This document shows, in pieces, positions 1 to 11,241 of a stretch of DNA of 64,000 nucleotides. The stretch comes from Batrachochytrium dendrobatidis JAM81. Taxonomy: Eukaryota > Chytridiomycota > Chytridiomycetes > Rhizophydiales. Every line of letters begins with the position of its first letter. The first letter of the stretch is position 1. The position numbers were made by a program, and so were the translations under genes. The stretch is taken from assembly GCF_000203795.2 (NCBI RefSeq), contig NW_006281112.1, positions 566,291-630,290 of the forward strand, in the 5' to 3' direction. The notes below the pieces were generated by a model. It saw only the letters and a program-made list of their open reading frames with translations. It made no database searches and had not been told where the DNA came from.

Positions 1-266
1 GGCACCCCACAGAGTCATCTGTTCTTGCAGCGTCTGGAGCCGACGATCAGGTTACCATTTGGGATCTTGCACTTGAACGTGACGAAGAAGAGGCAGCCAT
101 GACTACCATTGCATCAGGAAAAGTAGTCGAGGTTCCTCCACAATTGTTGTTTATTCATCAAGGTCAACATAATGTAAAAGAAATTCACTGGCACAAACAA
201 ATGCCTGGCACATTATTAAGCACTGCATATGATGGCTTTAATATTTTCAAGACCATCAACTCGTAA
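1..266 (+). CDS. RRB1: RRB1/GRWD1-type WD-repeat protein, C-terminal fragment
   Basis: This is the last exon of a gene that begins outside the window. Reading from base 3 gives an open frame to a TAA at 264-266. It holds the end of one WD blade (ASGADDQVTIWDL), an acidic linker (DEEEAA), then PPQLLFIHQGQ and a closing blade (EIHWHKQMPG...GFNIFKT). The acidic linker followed by PPQLLFxHQGQ and a short final blade is characteristic of Rrb1/GRWD1, the nucleolar chaperone that escorts ribosomal protein L3 during 60S subunit assembly. The assignment rests on about 87 residues only, but the C-terminal signature is specific. Confidence 0.85.
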   Translation, partial: HPTESSVLAASGADDQVTIWDLALERDEEEAAMTTIASGKVVEVPPQLLFIHQGQHNVKEIHWHKQMPGTLLSTAYDGFNIFKTINS

Positions 267-521
267 GGATTTCATTCTACAACCCTATTTATGTAAAATG
301 AAACACTTGTTTTGAGTGACTGTTACTAGAAATTGATTTTAATAAACGTTGATGCACAAAATCAAATATTTAAAACCAAGTTTTTTCTCGTGTACAATCA
401 CACATTCATTGCAATACAGATGTTGAACTCGCTGTTTAAACAATAACCAATCATGCTTTTATTTTGCAGTACGAGTTGCAGAATCACAAACAAGAATTTC
501 AGCTTTAATCTGGAGCGATCG

Positions 522-2387
522 TCAAACATCTGATCCAATCACTACACGCTCCGTCTCTGCATCTGCTAATGCAAACTGCCGTTGGCTGATGGCAGGTTTA
601 GCCACTGCAGATGTGGTCGTTTCTAAACCTGGCCGTCTCCAAACATTTTTACATCCAAGCAAGACTGGACCAGTATGAGAATATCGACACGATCGATTCA
701 AGCAATTTATGCCATTCCAGCATAGTTTAGTTGATGGTTGCATAGATTTTGAAACTCCATTTGGTCCCAAAGACGTACGGGTCAAATTATTTCCGTTGTT
801 GGTGTAAACACCAGGTATGGAATCTTTTAATGCAGCTGTGGTGGTTGCAGTGTCACCTGTAGGATGAGGTAGATGACTTCCATCTGCCACTATAGATCGC
901 TTACGACCAAAAGCTGGTACCGATGATGATAACACAGTTCGTCCAGATCTAGATTCAATGCCTTCGCCGCCATAAACAAGCGAAGCATCCAAATCTGGCT
1001 CGATGGGATGATAAAACAAACAAAAGGGATCCGCGCAATCAGGATAGTTTCTACATTGAGTTTTAGTCGCAGCGATACTGGCTGGACTTGGATGGGCTAA
1101 ACGACAGTTTGGACGCAGACATTTGTCTTGAAACCTGCACATATGAGGATTAGCAATCATCTCATTGTCTGTGGATGATATGGATCCTGATCTGGCTATG
1201 GATAGCCCTTCCCTCAATGCAGAGTCAATTGTGGATGCAGCTGGATGAAGAAACATGCAATTAGGTCCATCTGGACAATTGGGATACCATACACACGGTT
1301 GAGTAGGATGAAAGTATGCACACGTATCACCACGCCCACAAGTAGGAAAGTATTTGCATCTCGTGTTGGCCGCGTCAGCAAGCGCAAACGGCACGGATTT
1401 ACGTTGAGCTATCGGAACTACTCGACTTCGATCTGCCGATAACATATAGTGATTTTCGTGTGTAGCCTGCATCAAGCTAGCAGATTTGTTATTCATGTTG
1501 TCTCTGGAATTGTAAAATGATTGTGTGTGGGAACGCTTGTCGAACTGATTATTATCACGATCCATATCACTCGAATCAGCAACCATATCAGAACTGTTCG
1601 ACTTGTTTTCATTGGGAAGATCCCAAATAATTTTGTTGACTTTGAACTCTGCTTGCTGTATGTTGGATTCAGTCTTGTCTTTACCCAATCGAGATTGAAT
1701 ATCCAACTTTGAAATGCCAACCTTTTTGTTGCAGCCTGAACCAGTGATTGCATTTAAATACTCGCTTGCTCTATGAGCTACACGATCCGAACGCAACTCT
1801 TTTTTGGGATTGGATTTATGAGCTCTGTCAAGACTGCCAAGTCTAGACAATACATCTGACTTGGTATGACTAGATCGCTTAGAACCCAATCTTGTCTGAT
1901 TTAGTTTTTGATGCTCTATTTGATCAAAGTGATTATCTACAGACTCGAAAGAATGCCTAGCGTCCATTTTAGTAGAATTTGAAAGCGGACTCTTGTTGGC
2001 ATGAGATTGAACAGCAGACGGTTGAGTAGAAGCTGTGGCCTGTTTAAAAGCCATACTCAGTAATCTAGAAGAAGTCGGGAATCTTGCAGAAGTAGTTGAT
2101 TTGGTCGATACAGCAGATGTTTGATTTGAAGCAGTAATCGTATCGTCTGAATCTACGTCCATATCAAACGTAACTCGACCAGTCTGCTCAACTGCAACAC
2201 TCTGACCAAGATATTCAAACAGCCAGATGGAAAATGCAGATGCTTCCTCAGCAGTCAGTATTTCTTCCAGTTGTGTTCTGACATGGTTTTGATGTTTTCC
2301 ATTAGCGAGCATCGCCTGCACAAACTCGATAAGCATCGGCCCACTCTCTGCCAAGTCTGGATTAATATCCGACAATTTCTTAATCAT
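522..2387 (-). CDS. NAB2: Nuclear poly(A)-binding CCCH zinc-finger protein (NAB2/ZC3H14 family)
   Basis: A single uninterrupted exon of 621 codons. Residues 1-60 form a helical PWI-like N-terminus (starting MIKKLSDINPDL), followed by about 280 Ser/Asn-rich, probably disordered residues. Five CCCH fingers of the Nab2 type (C-x5-C-x4/5-C-x3-H) lie between about residues 342 and 570, two closely spaced pairs and a last separate one; short C-terminal tail. Known family role: binding poly(A) in the nucleus, controlling tail length and export. ZC3H14 has five fingers and yeast Nab2 seven, so this protein is nearer the animal form. The start faces the start of the next gene across about 165 bp, suggesting a shared bidirectional promoter. 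Confidence 0.88.
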   Translation of the reverse strand: MIKKLSDINPDLAESGPMLIEFVQAMLANGKHQNHVRTQLEEILTAEEASAFSIWLFEYLGQSVAVEQTGRVTFDMDVDSDDTITASNQTSAVSTKSTTSARFPTSSRLLSMAFKQATASTQPSAVQSHANKSPLSNSTKMDARHSFESVDNHFDQIEHQKLNQTRLGSKRSSHTKSDVLSRLGSLDRAHKSNPKKELRSDRVAHRASEYLNAITGSGCNKKVGISKLDIQSRLGKDKTESNIQQAEFKVNKIIWDLPNENKSNSSDMVADSSDMDRDNNQFDKRSHTQSFYNSRDNMNNKSASLMQATHENHYMLSADRSRVVPIAQRKSVPFALADAANTRCKYFPTCGRGDTCAYFHPTQPCVWYPNCPDGPNCMFLHPAASTIDSALREGLSIARSGSISSTDNEMIANPHMCRFQDKCLRPNCRLAHPSPASIAATKTQCRNYPDCADPFCLFYHPIEPDLDASLVYGGEGIESRSGRTVLSSSVPAFGRKRSIVADGSHLPHPTGDTATTTAALKDSIPGVYTNNGNNLTRTSLGPNGVSKSMQPSTKLCWNGINCLNRSCRYSHTGPVLLGCKNVWRRPGLETTTSAVAKPAISQRQFALADAETERVVIGSDV

Positions 2388-2552
2388 ATCAACCTATCGT
2401 ACATTTTAATTAATTTAAAGTTTCTATTTAATAGTTCAATGCATGCGAGCAACAATACCTTTGCATTGACACTCAAATCCATCCTTGAAATCTTCAAACT
2501 TTCAACCAAAAAGAAAATTCTAAAGAAATATATTTAAAGCTGTCAAGTTGCA
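2388..2552. promoter_or_regulatory. Bidirectional promoter region between divergent genes
   Basis: These 165 bp separate the start codons of the NAB2-like gene (minus) and the RG-rich protein gene (plus). The sequence is AT-rich with no ORF of its own. Its role as a shared promoter is inferred from geometry alone; no specific motif was identified. Confidence 0.5.
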
Positions 2553-3478
2553 ATGGCCAAACTCACATTGCAAAAGACTTGCAATTCAAACGGAATAATG
2601 AGTAATGAGCCAGTTGATCCACTGCTGGAATGTGAAGGAAGGTTAGCACTAGAACGGTTGAATGTTTTGATGGAATCCAACTTGGACATGGAAGACTGCA
2701 ACTCGACTGCTTCACAAATCAATCCTGAACGACTCTTGTCAATGAGTTTACCCAGTCATCAAGATAACTGCAGTTCGGATATGAATGTAGACCACAACTC
2801 TCTTCTTTTTCGTCTGTTTTCTGCTCATCCACTTGCTCATGTGCAAATAGATTCTATTCAGCAAGATCTTATCGTTGCTGATCCTCGAGTGTTTGAAGTT
2901 TCAGAGTATGTCCGTCTTGGATGTTCAAGACTGATGAAATCCATGTTTTAATATCAGTTTATTTGAATTAGTGAACAGGATGCCTTGTTGCGATCGGCAT
3001 TCGAAACCATCATGATTTCAACTGTCGATATTCTTAAAGAATCTGTATTGCCTGTAAGCTTTTGTTTTATCATCATTCATATCAAATCGTATTGTGCATA
3101 CTGAGGTTGAGATTTGTGTATCAAACATAGAGTTCTATATCTAAAGGGACTGTTATAACTATTAACAAGAAAGGGCATGTCGTGGATCCCATTGTGCTTG
3201 CACGAGGCGGGAGGGAATTCACTCCATCCTCTAGACGGCCCATGTCAAGTAGGCGAAGACGAGTGGAGCAAGAGATCAAGGCCGGAAAAATAGCACGAAG
3301 ACCATCTTCAAATAGCAGACAGTCCAATACAAATCATACACCTTTTCATTGGCTTAAACAGCATCAGCCTGTCTTTTCGCGAGGTAATCAGAGTGGTTTT
3401 CGAGGTCGAGGCATGCGAGGTTCTAGGCAAGGATTTGGCCGAGGTCGCGGAATGGGCTACTCTGGCATATCACCATAA
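2553..3478 (+). CDS. RG-rich nuclear/RNA-binding-type protein, three exons
   Basis: Exons inferred at 2553-2905, 2972-3053 and 3131-3478; introns are 66 and 77 bp with GT-AG ends, and the phases close, giving about 260 residues. The reading frame continues through both joins without a stop. The N-terminal half is acidic and not recognisable. The last exon contains a basic stretch (RRPMSSRRRRVEQEIKAGK) and a C-terminal tail with repeated RGRG/RGSR motifs, typical of arginine-methylated RNA-binding or mRNA-export adaptors. I cannot assign a family. Alternative internal start: the Met at codon 16 (MSNEPVDP). Confidence 0.7.
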
Positions 3479-3708
3479 TTCAAATCTCAACTTACAATTT
3501 TGTATTGCATCTCAAGTATTCTGACAGCATTAAAACATACTCAAACCTATACCTACTATGTTTGATTTTATTGATTCATTTTAAATTTCAACGCTATTGT
3601 CACATCCTTGTTAAAACTATGCTTTCGCTTTAGCAAAAACAATATGTATCATTATTTAAGCATTTATCACGTATATCAGAGGATGTGAAATCGTCAGGAA
3701 CGATGGTG

Positions 3709-6700
3709 TTACACGCAGGTCTCTGAAATACTTTGAAAACTTTGATGTTCAGCAAGGTGTTGATTGGAATTGATTTTGTGATGGTCTCTTGTCTGCTCTG
3801 ACTTGCAGTCTTGATTGATATCTGGAATAAGGGTTTCTTTATCTTGATGTACGTTACGTTTAATTGAGGAAATATGAACTACTTCAGGTACGAGTTTTTC
3901 TTGATAAAGTGCACTGACTTTGGGTGATTCTGCTACATCCTGATAATTATGAGAATGCGATGTCTGCTGAAAATCAAAAGGTTTTGACAAAGAATCGTGA
4001 TGGGTATGCTCGTCTTTATGACCATGTGTAATCTCGCTGTGATGAGCAATCGCATCATGAATATGACCGACTTGACCAATATCGGATTCAATTGTACTCT
4101 GTGCATGATAGTCATTCGTATTACTATGATGCTGTGGTGTCACTATATTTTCTGCATGAACAAAGTCTTTTGTACTACAACTACTAACGGACTTGTGTAA
4201 AGCATGCTCACTAGCACGTATCTGGGACTTGGTGGTGGTACCATTTTGTTTTAAATTGCTTTTTGAAGTAGTTCGACTGTATATTTTCTCTGCCGATGTC
4301 AAGATGTACCGAGCACTAGACGCACGAGATATCGGTGCACTTTCAGGCAGCACAGTGTTTTTGGCTTTATCAAGCGACATTGATCCGTGCGTGCTGACTT
4401 TTTTAGTGGAATGATGCAATTCGTTATGAGCACTAGATACACGAGATATCGGTGCACTTTCAGGCAATGCAGTGTTTTTGGCTTTATCAAGCGACATTGA
4501 TCCATGTGTGTTTTGATTCCTCGCTGAATTGCTGAGTGGATTTTTCAAGTTAGAAACTTCTTTGATCTTGGGAGTGTAAAGTGCTGCTGATCTGTATACT
4601 ATTTTATTTTTGGCATCTTTATTTAGTGGATGAGATGTGCTTGAAGATCGACTAATTAGACCACTTTTTGAAATCCCTTGTTTTGCTTGAAATTGCTGAT
4701 GCTTTGAAACATTGTTATTGCTACGATTTGATATCTGATCAATTGATATTTTATGATTTGATGCACATTCTAGTTTTTTATCAGAGTGTTGATCTCCATT
4801 AACAGTACTGTGATCTTGCCTTTTCCAGGCTTCGCCTGTACAGTGGTCAGCTTCAATTTCAGTTTTTCCTATATGAAAATCAGAAGCTTTTGTTAGTAGT
4901 TGTGCTTGCTGCTCATCAACATACTCTTTTTTATAATCAAACTCGTCATCTGAATAAGTAGATTTGCTGTGCTGATTATTTTCATCCGACTTTGAATCTT
5001 CTGGATTTGGCTTATTTTGCGAATATTCATCAAAATCAAGCTCAGTAGCCAAACCATTTGCAGTATCTGATACACTATGCATGATTTTAGATTGAGTATG
5101 ATTGTCATTTTGGTGTTCATATATATTGGTTTCTGAATGCAACACATTAGTTGATTTTTCTTGCGGTTGTACAGCTTTGTTGGTTTTTAAATTAGCTTTA
5201 TCGTCAAAGTTTTCTTGGAAACAATCATCGTGCGTGTAGTCTTCCAAATGGTCTTGCTCCACTAGAACCCACTCAGATACATTTCTTGACTGCGAAGCAT
5301 GAACATCATGATGAAGCTTTGGATAGTGTAATATGTCATACTCGGAGGACTCTGAATGAATACGTGAACGGTCTATAGCTACCGCTTCATGACTATTTGC
5401 AGACTTTGAAGCATCTTGCTGAAACTGTTGATCAATAGCAGCATTGTTTATGTTAGAATCTTCTAAGCAGTCCAAATTTGATTCAACGGGATGCTCTATA
5501 ATTTCATGGTCCTGATCATGACTATATACATCATGCTTTAAACCAGACAGGTTTGAAATGTTTTGCTGTCGAGTCTCGATACTATGCTCAGAGATATGGC
5601 TGTCACAAGATTCTATGATGATTCTCTCATGATCTTCTTTGACAGACCCACTATCAAGATGAACCACTGGCTCATAGTGTTCCGAGTCACTAGATACATC
5701 CTTGTTGTTTGTATTGTCAGAAGAATCTATAGTTTTAAACACACTGCCAACAGCAGGATCTTCGTGAATGAGTATTTTCACGCTTTCCCTTGGAGTCATA
5801 TGAGATATACTTTTGATTTCAGGAGTGGAATCGACATTTTTAAAAGAACCTAAATCAGTCGAGTCGTCTTGTTGAGATGCATTTCTAGACAACTCAGTAT
5901 CGAGATTATTGATTGAATGTAAATCAAAATCAGTGTCACCCTCACTTTCGCAATCTGAAAACGCTGTGGATGAAGGGAATGTTGAATTACGAGATGGACG
6001 TGCACTTTTTGGACGAACAAACTGGCGATGCTGTGATGAATCGTTGCATTTTGGATCAGAAAGAGTTGATTCATGTTTTTTCAATGCATCCTCATTGATC
6101 TCATCGTTAGAAGATTTGTCAACAATGGTATCAAAAGAAATAGAAACTGATTTGTTGGCAAGACGGGAGTGGTTGTCTTGTTGTTTTAAACTGCTAGTCA
6201 ATGATGATTTCTTCTTGACAATTGAAAGCAACTGACGCAAGTAAGTTTCGGCCATGAGAGTATTTCCTATTTCATATTCATGCTTTGCCAAAGTGAAAAT
6301 ATCTGGAAGCTGGTGATCGTGTTCTATTTGATGATTTTTGACTGCTTCGTGTGAGGTTCGACTGGAATCAAGTTTCTTTTGAGCAGGTGTTGTCAGACCT
6401 TTTCGAAATTGAATTGCTTTCTTTTCGCTCTCTTTTTTGTGATTCCTTTCGACTATTTTGAGACGTGCCTCGACCTCTGCCGATGTAACCCCAAGTGCAC
6501 CAAGCTTTGTCAATGACTGGCTTTGTAATCTTTTCAAAAATATATGTTCGGCCTTTAATTTCGAATGAGATGATTCCAGATATAGCAATGCCGTTGTATG
6601 CATTGATATTGGAAAATGCTGGAAAAAGTTTGGGAAAGGGGAAGGATTTTCATCCGTCTATTTGAAATTCAAATTTGTGATATTCAATACATTTGCACAC

Positions 6701-7920
6701 AATTATGGTCAATATATTGCATTTGAATATATGACTATCGATCTGTATAACTTGGCAATGCACATACTCTGCCAATCCGATTGGTACGTAGATGTTGCGT
6801 CATTGAATGTTTATGAATGGCCAACTAAAATATATCAAAAGTTATTAAATGAGTAGTGTTTTATAAATGATGAAACATTTCTAGCACCAATAGTTGGTAT
6901 TGGCTTACCTCGATGTCTCTGTCAATCTCGCGCTCTATTTGCCTAGTGCGAAACACATCCTCATATTCCTTTTTGTCCAACTGGATTTGACTGTACTTGA
7001 ATAGCTTGGCACTTACAATATTTCCCTCTTCATCAATCTAAAAAGAGTTGTAGTCGAGGTTGATGCAATTATAAAATGCCATGTTAACATTTCGCGTTTG
7101 TGTTTGAAAGTCGAATACACTTACCAAACCTAGCCGGATCAAGTGATTTCGAGTATTTGGACTATTAAAATAGTCTTGCAAATTTGCATCCAGCAAAGGC
7201 TCGTAGTGTGGCATCTGGGCACTAACCAAGTTCACATCGTAAATTTTTTCCCTGGCTCTGCTGAGATTTAATTGCCGTTTTCTTTATACACCATATTTTA
7301 AAGATTCGATTAACGCAATTGTGTAGATTAAAATATTATGAAAATATATGGTGATCAAGTTAACAAATGAATGCATGTGTATATATTGGTATAAAGATGG
7401 TGAGTTGGATTAAAAGAATACAAAAAGCCGAGTAAAATGACTAGCAAAAAACAGTATATAATTTGATATGGTAAAACAAGGCGTCTACCAAAAAGTTGCA
7501 TATATTAAAATAGCAAGCATTTGAAACCAAAAAGTGGGTCAAAATGTGCCATGGAAAGATGTGTGCAGACACTGCTCAAATTGGATAGTAAGACATTTCA
7601 TGAAATAGATACCTCTCGTGATATACTGGAATATGTTGTTCAGAATCAGAGCTAGTATGTCCCCTAGGACTAGACAGTTTGTCGGTTCTGGAGAATCGAG
7701 AAATATCTGAAAAAATACTCGCGAATGCAGATGCAGTTGGTGAAGTAGATGCCGCAAAATTGCTATTGGTATTATCACCCCTTTGCATACTTTCACTGGA
7801 GCAGCTGCTTTTTACTGTATTAAATTCCTTTTCTTGGTGTATTTCAGTAGACGTATTTCTTTGGCTGCTAATCACATTTTTTCCTTTACTACATTTACGA
7901 TCCCCCTTAGGACCCCGCAT
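3709..7920 (-). CDS. ERICH3-like large disordered protein (cilium-associated family), four exons
   Basis: Inferred exons on the minus strand: 7920-7613, 7260-7125, 7037-6909, 6618-3709. All junctions are GT-AG and all phases agree, giving about 1160 residues. The recognisable core spans exons 2-3: LLDANLQDYFNSPNTRNHL, then IRLGL, then DEEGNIVSAKLF, resembling the conserved N-terminal block of vertebrate ERICH3 (a cilium protein), which fits a fungus with flagellated zoospores. Exon 4 is mostly low-complexity, Ser/His/Asp-rich sequence with a charged coiled-coil-like start. It contains a 39-residue tandem duplication (plus-strand copies at 4311 and 4428). A shorter gene starting at 6603 is possible, but the in-frame acceptor at 6618 favours one gene. 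Confidence 0.68.
4311..4544 (-). repeat. 117-bp in-frame tandem duplication inside the ERICH3-like gene
   Basis: The blocks starting at plus-strand 4311 and 4428 are nearly the same for about 80 bp and are spaced 117 bp (39 codons) apart, so the reading frame is kept. Both encode a unit containing THGSMSLDKAKNT and LPESAPISR. Confidence 0.85.
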
Positions 7921-8834
7921 ATTGAAAGCCGTATACTAGTGATTCTAGTTGTGGAGAGAAAATGAAAGTTTAAAAATCATGTTTTTGAATGAATCAAAAC
8001 AAGATCATTGTTGTAGATTGTTTTACAAAATTTCATACTCGCCAAATCTTGGAAATTACTGCCATAAGAACTTTATGGCTATTATTCAGTAATGCTGCAG
8101 CATTTTAAAAGTAGCTCAAAAGCTTAATAATTGTTTTTATGGCTTTAGCATCGACCTGACCATCATAATTGTCTGAATGTATTGGCTGAGAATGTGCAAG
8201 AGATATTTAAAAATACAGTTTCTATTGACCACTCCTTAGTAGGATTTGTAAGTGATAAATCCATTTGTCTATCCATGCCAGTGCTTGAAAAGGCATTGAT
8301 AGCAAGCCAAGGAGATTCCTGGCCATAAACAAATTTATGAATAATAGAATCTTCATTTCTGTAGCCATAAGCATCTTTTCAAACCTGCATGAAATTGACT
8401 ATAACAGCCAAGTTGATACATACCATAATATATATGGTGTCTCGATAGATACTAAATAGCAGCAAATCAAACATGCCCATTAGTTTTCTTTGAAATTCAA
8501 ATCACTTTCTATCGATCTCTAGCAAGTCTGACGACCAGAGTCGTTACGAGATCAATACAGAAAAGTGTTTCATTTACGTGAATACGGTTGTAAATGTGGA
8601 TTGTCTAATAATACTTTTGAAGATCCAGTCCTCATAAGCAGCACTATTAATGAAAAACAAATTTACTTCAAAGTGTGCCTTGCAAACAACGAGTATTTGA
8701 GAGTCGAATAATAGGATGATTCGCGAACTGCGTGCTGACAAAGCATGTCGCCAAGGGTAAGAAAGATGCTATAATATAGTGTATGTAGGATGATGACCAG
8801 GAAACAATGGACTGTTTATTTCCATATCATAGAA
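7921..8834. other. Intergenic region with one transposon end remnant
   Basis: No convincing gene. The only recognisable item is a stretch at 8551-8594 matching the right end of the IS630/Tc1-type element found at 25014 and 61374 (listed separately). The rest is AT-rich. Confidence 0.6.
8551..8594 (+). repeat. Solo right-end remnant of the IS630/Tc1-type element
   Basis: About 44 bp containing GATCAATACAGAAAAGT and TTACGTGAATACGGTTGTAA match, with few changes, the right terminus of the two transposase-bearing copies (for example 62280-62325). No internal transposon sequence lies beside it, so it is a solo terminus or the scar of a deleted copy. Confidence 0.75.
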
Positions 8835-9881
8835 TCACATATATATAACTCCCTTGCTGACAGTTACTGCATCTCCAGCAATACGAACACGACCAGCTAC
8901 AGCGTCATACACAACATGAATCTCACCACCACGAGCACTTGCTTGAAATGCCTTGAACTCTGATTTCTTCAACTTGTTGGCATAGTAATGTGCAAGAACA
9001 GAGTGTGCACTACCGCATACTGGATCCTCATTTACACCTAGATTTGGTGCAAACATTCGAGAAATAAAGTCATATTCTCCATGAAGATCAGTACCGCATT
9101 GAGTAGCCAGTAAAATAGCCGAAGCATTCACTGAAGCGATTGCTTTAAAATTAGGTTTGATTGCATGAAGAGGTGTAGTAGATGCATCAATCTCTACCAA
9201 TACACCCCAATGGCAGCTTCCCACAAACAGAATTTGATTTTCAGTAATGCCAAATGCATCGCATAGAACATTACGATCAATGCTCAAATCTGGAGTCATG
9301 ACCAGCTCGGGCAACGACATCTCATTTCGTGTTGATAGTTTCTCGGGAGCAGCCGTCTTGAATTCAACCGACAACTCTCCTGAAAGAGTATGGAAGCGTA
9401 GTGGACCAGATTGTCGCTGTTTTTCAGTCATTTGAGTAAACAGTACATGGGATGAAGCCAATGTTGCATGTCCACACAAAGGAACCTCTGCAGTAGGTGT
9501 AAACCAGCGCAGATGAAACTCGTGAGTGCTTCCCTCATATTTGGGTACAATGAATGCAGTTTCTGACAGATTAAATTCTCTTGAATGAAAATGTTGGTCA
9601 CTACTCCAATGCCATAATATTAGATCGTATTTATTACCTGGAAATCTTGAAAAGAATATCATCTGCAGGAAACTTTTCAAGAATCATAACTGCTGCTGGA
9701 TTCCCAGCAAATGCCTTGTCAGTAAAAGCATCAACAACTTGCTAGTTGGTTTGAATTGCCATTCATTGTGCGATTGAAACACAGATTTAATAATCAACTC
9801 CACTCATATAACTACGGTATCAATATCAAATCCATACAAATACATATAAATACATACAAATGCAGTTTCAACCAGTGGCAT
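8835..9881 (-). CDS. PhzF-family isomerase/epimerase-like protein, three exons
   Basis: Inferred exons: 9881-9858, 9741-9638, 9600-8835, GT-AG junctions in phase, 297 residues, the usual PhzF length. The first exon has only eight codons (MPLVETAF), but joining it gives the family N-terminus: QVVDAFTDKAFAGNPAAV. Other family signatures: NLSETAFIV (its Glu is the proposed catalytic residue of PhzF), PLCGHATLAS, FISRMFAPNLGVNEDPVCGSA and ARGGEI. PhzF proteins are diaminopimelate-epimerase-fold enzymes; only the bacterial phenazine member has a firm reaction, so the substrate here is unknown. Likely cytosolic, with no targeting signal. Confidence 0.9.
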
Positions 9882-10183
9882 GATGTTTTGCAGAGTGAAG
9901 ATATTAATTAGGAGTGGAAGATGCTACGATATTTATTCATAAATGCAGTATTGGGCATTCACTCGAGGGGTTTACAACTAGCCACAATCAGCACAGCCTG
10001 TTTTGTGTCGAATGACAATCACCATCTGTTCGTCTTGTATCAAAGATGCAATCTAGACAGACTTGGCAATGCAAACCTCAAACTGGTATTTGCTTGATGG
10101 TTTAATCATCACAGCCGTGTATTCACATAGAATTGAAACTAGTGACCATCAAATACAACAGACTATGCAGCTTATCCAACAAT
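9882..10183. other. Intergenic region, nothing recognised
   Basis: About 300 bp between the PhzF start and the CZIB stop. It includes short TACATATAAA-like repeats near 9838-9860 (partly inside the PhzF intron) but no gene or RNA that I can support. Confidence 0.5.
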
Positions 10184-10931
10184 TTATTTGGCCTTGATTA
10201 CGTTGGATTCTATTTCCAAGATCTCAACTGCTTCTCCTGCCTTTTCATCATATTCTGACCATTCTCGATCTGCTAGATCGATATCCTCAAACTTGGTTCC
10301 AGTCTCGGCTCCTTCTGCTTTAAAACCATCCTATAACAAACCAAGATTCAAAGTCAATACCAGCATAGTTGTGATCTATACACTGATGGGAATAGTTCAT
10401 ACTACTCACAGCTGGAATCCACTCAGTGGGTTCCCATCCACGGCCTTCAATAATAATCAAAGGTCCAAATTTACCACTCTGCTCAAGAGTATATGGTTTA
10501 AGAGTATCAAGTTCCAGATCTAATTCAAAAGGAATGAATAGTATCGATTGAATATTAGATTGCATGACATTCATGTAAACCTCGAGCTAATATGGGCAAT
10601 AGTGGACTCACCAACAGATCCTTCTGCTTTACAGAACTTGCACCTCATCATCAAGTTGGTAGATCCTCGACTATTTGTCATTTCAATCAGCTCCTAATGG
10701 CAAATCACATCAGGTCTGTTAGCATGCAGTATTTTTAATTAGATATCAACCATGTCGTGAAGCAACAGTAGGACAACTATGACGTACTGTGCCATTCACA
10801 TTGACGATGCTATCTGTAGGCTCTCGGCACTTTGTGCATGTAAACTTGAAGCGCCAGTCATATGCCTGCTTGTCTGCGGGCACAATGTTGGTTATACCAG
10901 CAAGGTTTGCTTTCCATAAAATTTGGTAGCG
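10184..10931 (-). CDS. CZIB: CZIB/DUF866 CXXC zinc-binding protein
   Basis: Inferred exons: 10931-10788, 10693-10616, 10586-10410, 10330-10184. The two zinc-binding CxxC pairs are visible (FTCTKCREP and MMRCKFCKA), as is the family C-terminus FEDIDLADREW...YDEKAGEAVEI. DUF866 proteins are about 160-residue intracellular zinc proteins of unclear function. The first junction uses donor GTACGT after GGCACA and fits the family. The second (10616 to 10586) is unresolved: family alignment demands it, but the implied intron would be about 29 nt, so a base error or very short intron must be considered. The initiator methionine lies in a further upstream exon that I could not fix. Confidence 0.8.
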
Positions 10932-11241
10932 CTGTATACAACCAGTTCAAAAGTAATTGTTTCACAGGTATAACGATTGTCAGTTGATAAATCCAGGAAT
11001 TGTATATTAAGCTGAGCTTCTGGCTGAACATAAGAGCATGTCGATAGCAATCCAGTTCAATAGTGGTAAACGATGGCTTACAGGCATGTGTTGGTTATAT
11101 TTTTGAATTGGCAAGAAATATAACCAACTTTGTAATTAGATCAGTAGTATCGACCCAATCCATTGTAGCTCAAGTAGCTGTACATTGCAACCGATTGATT
11201 CACTATAAAATTACATAGAAACTCATTGAGCATGATAGCAA

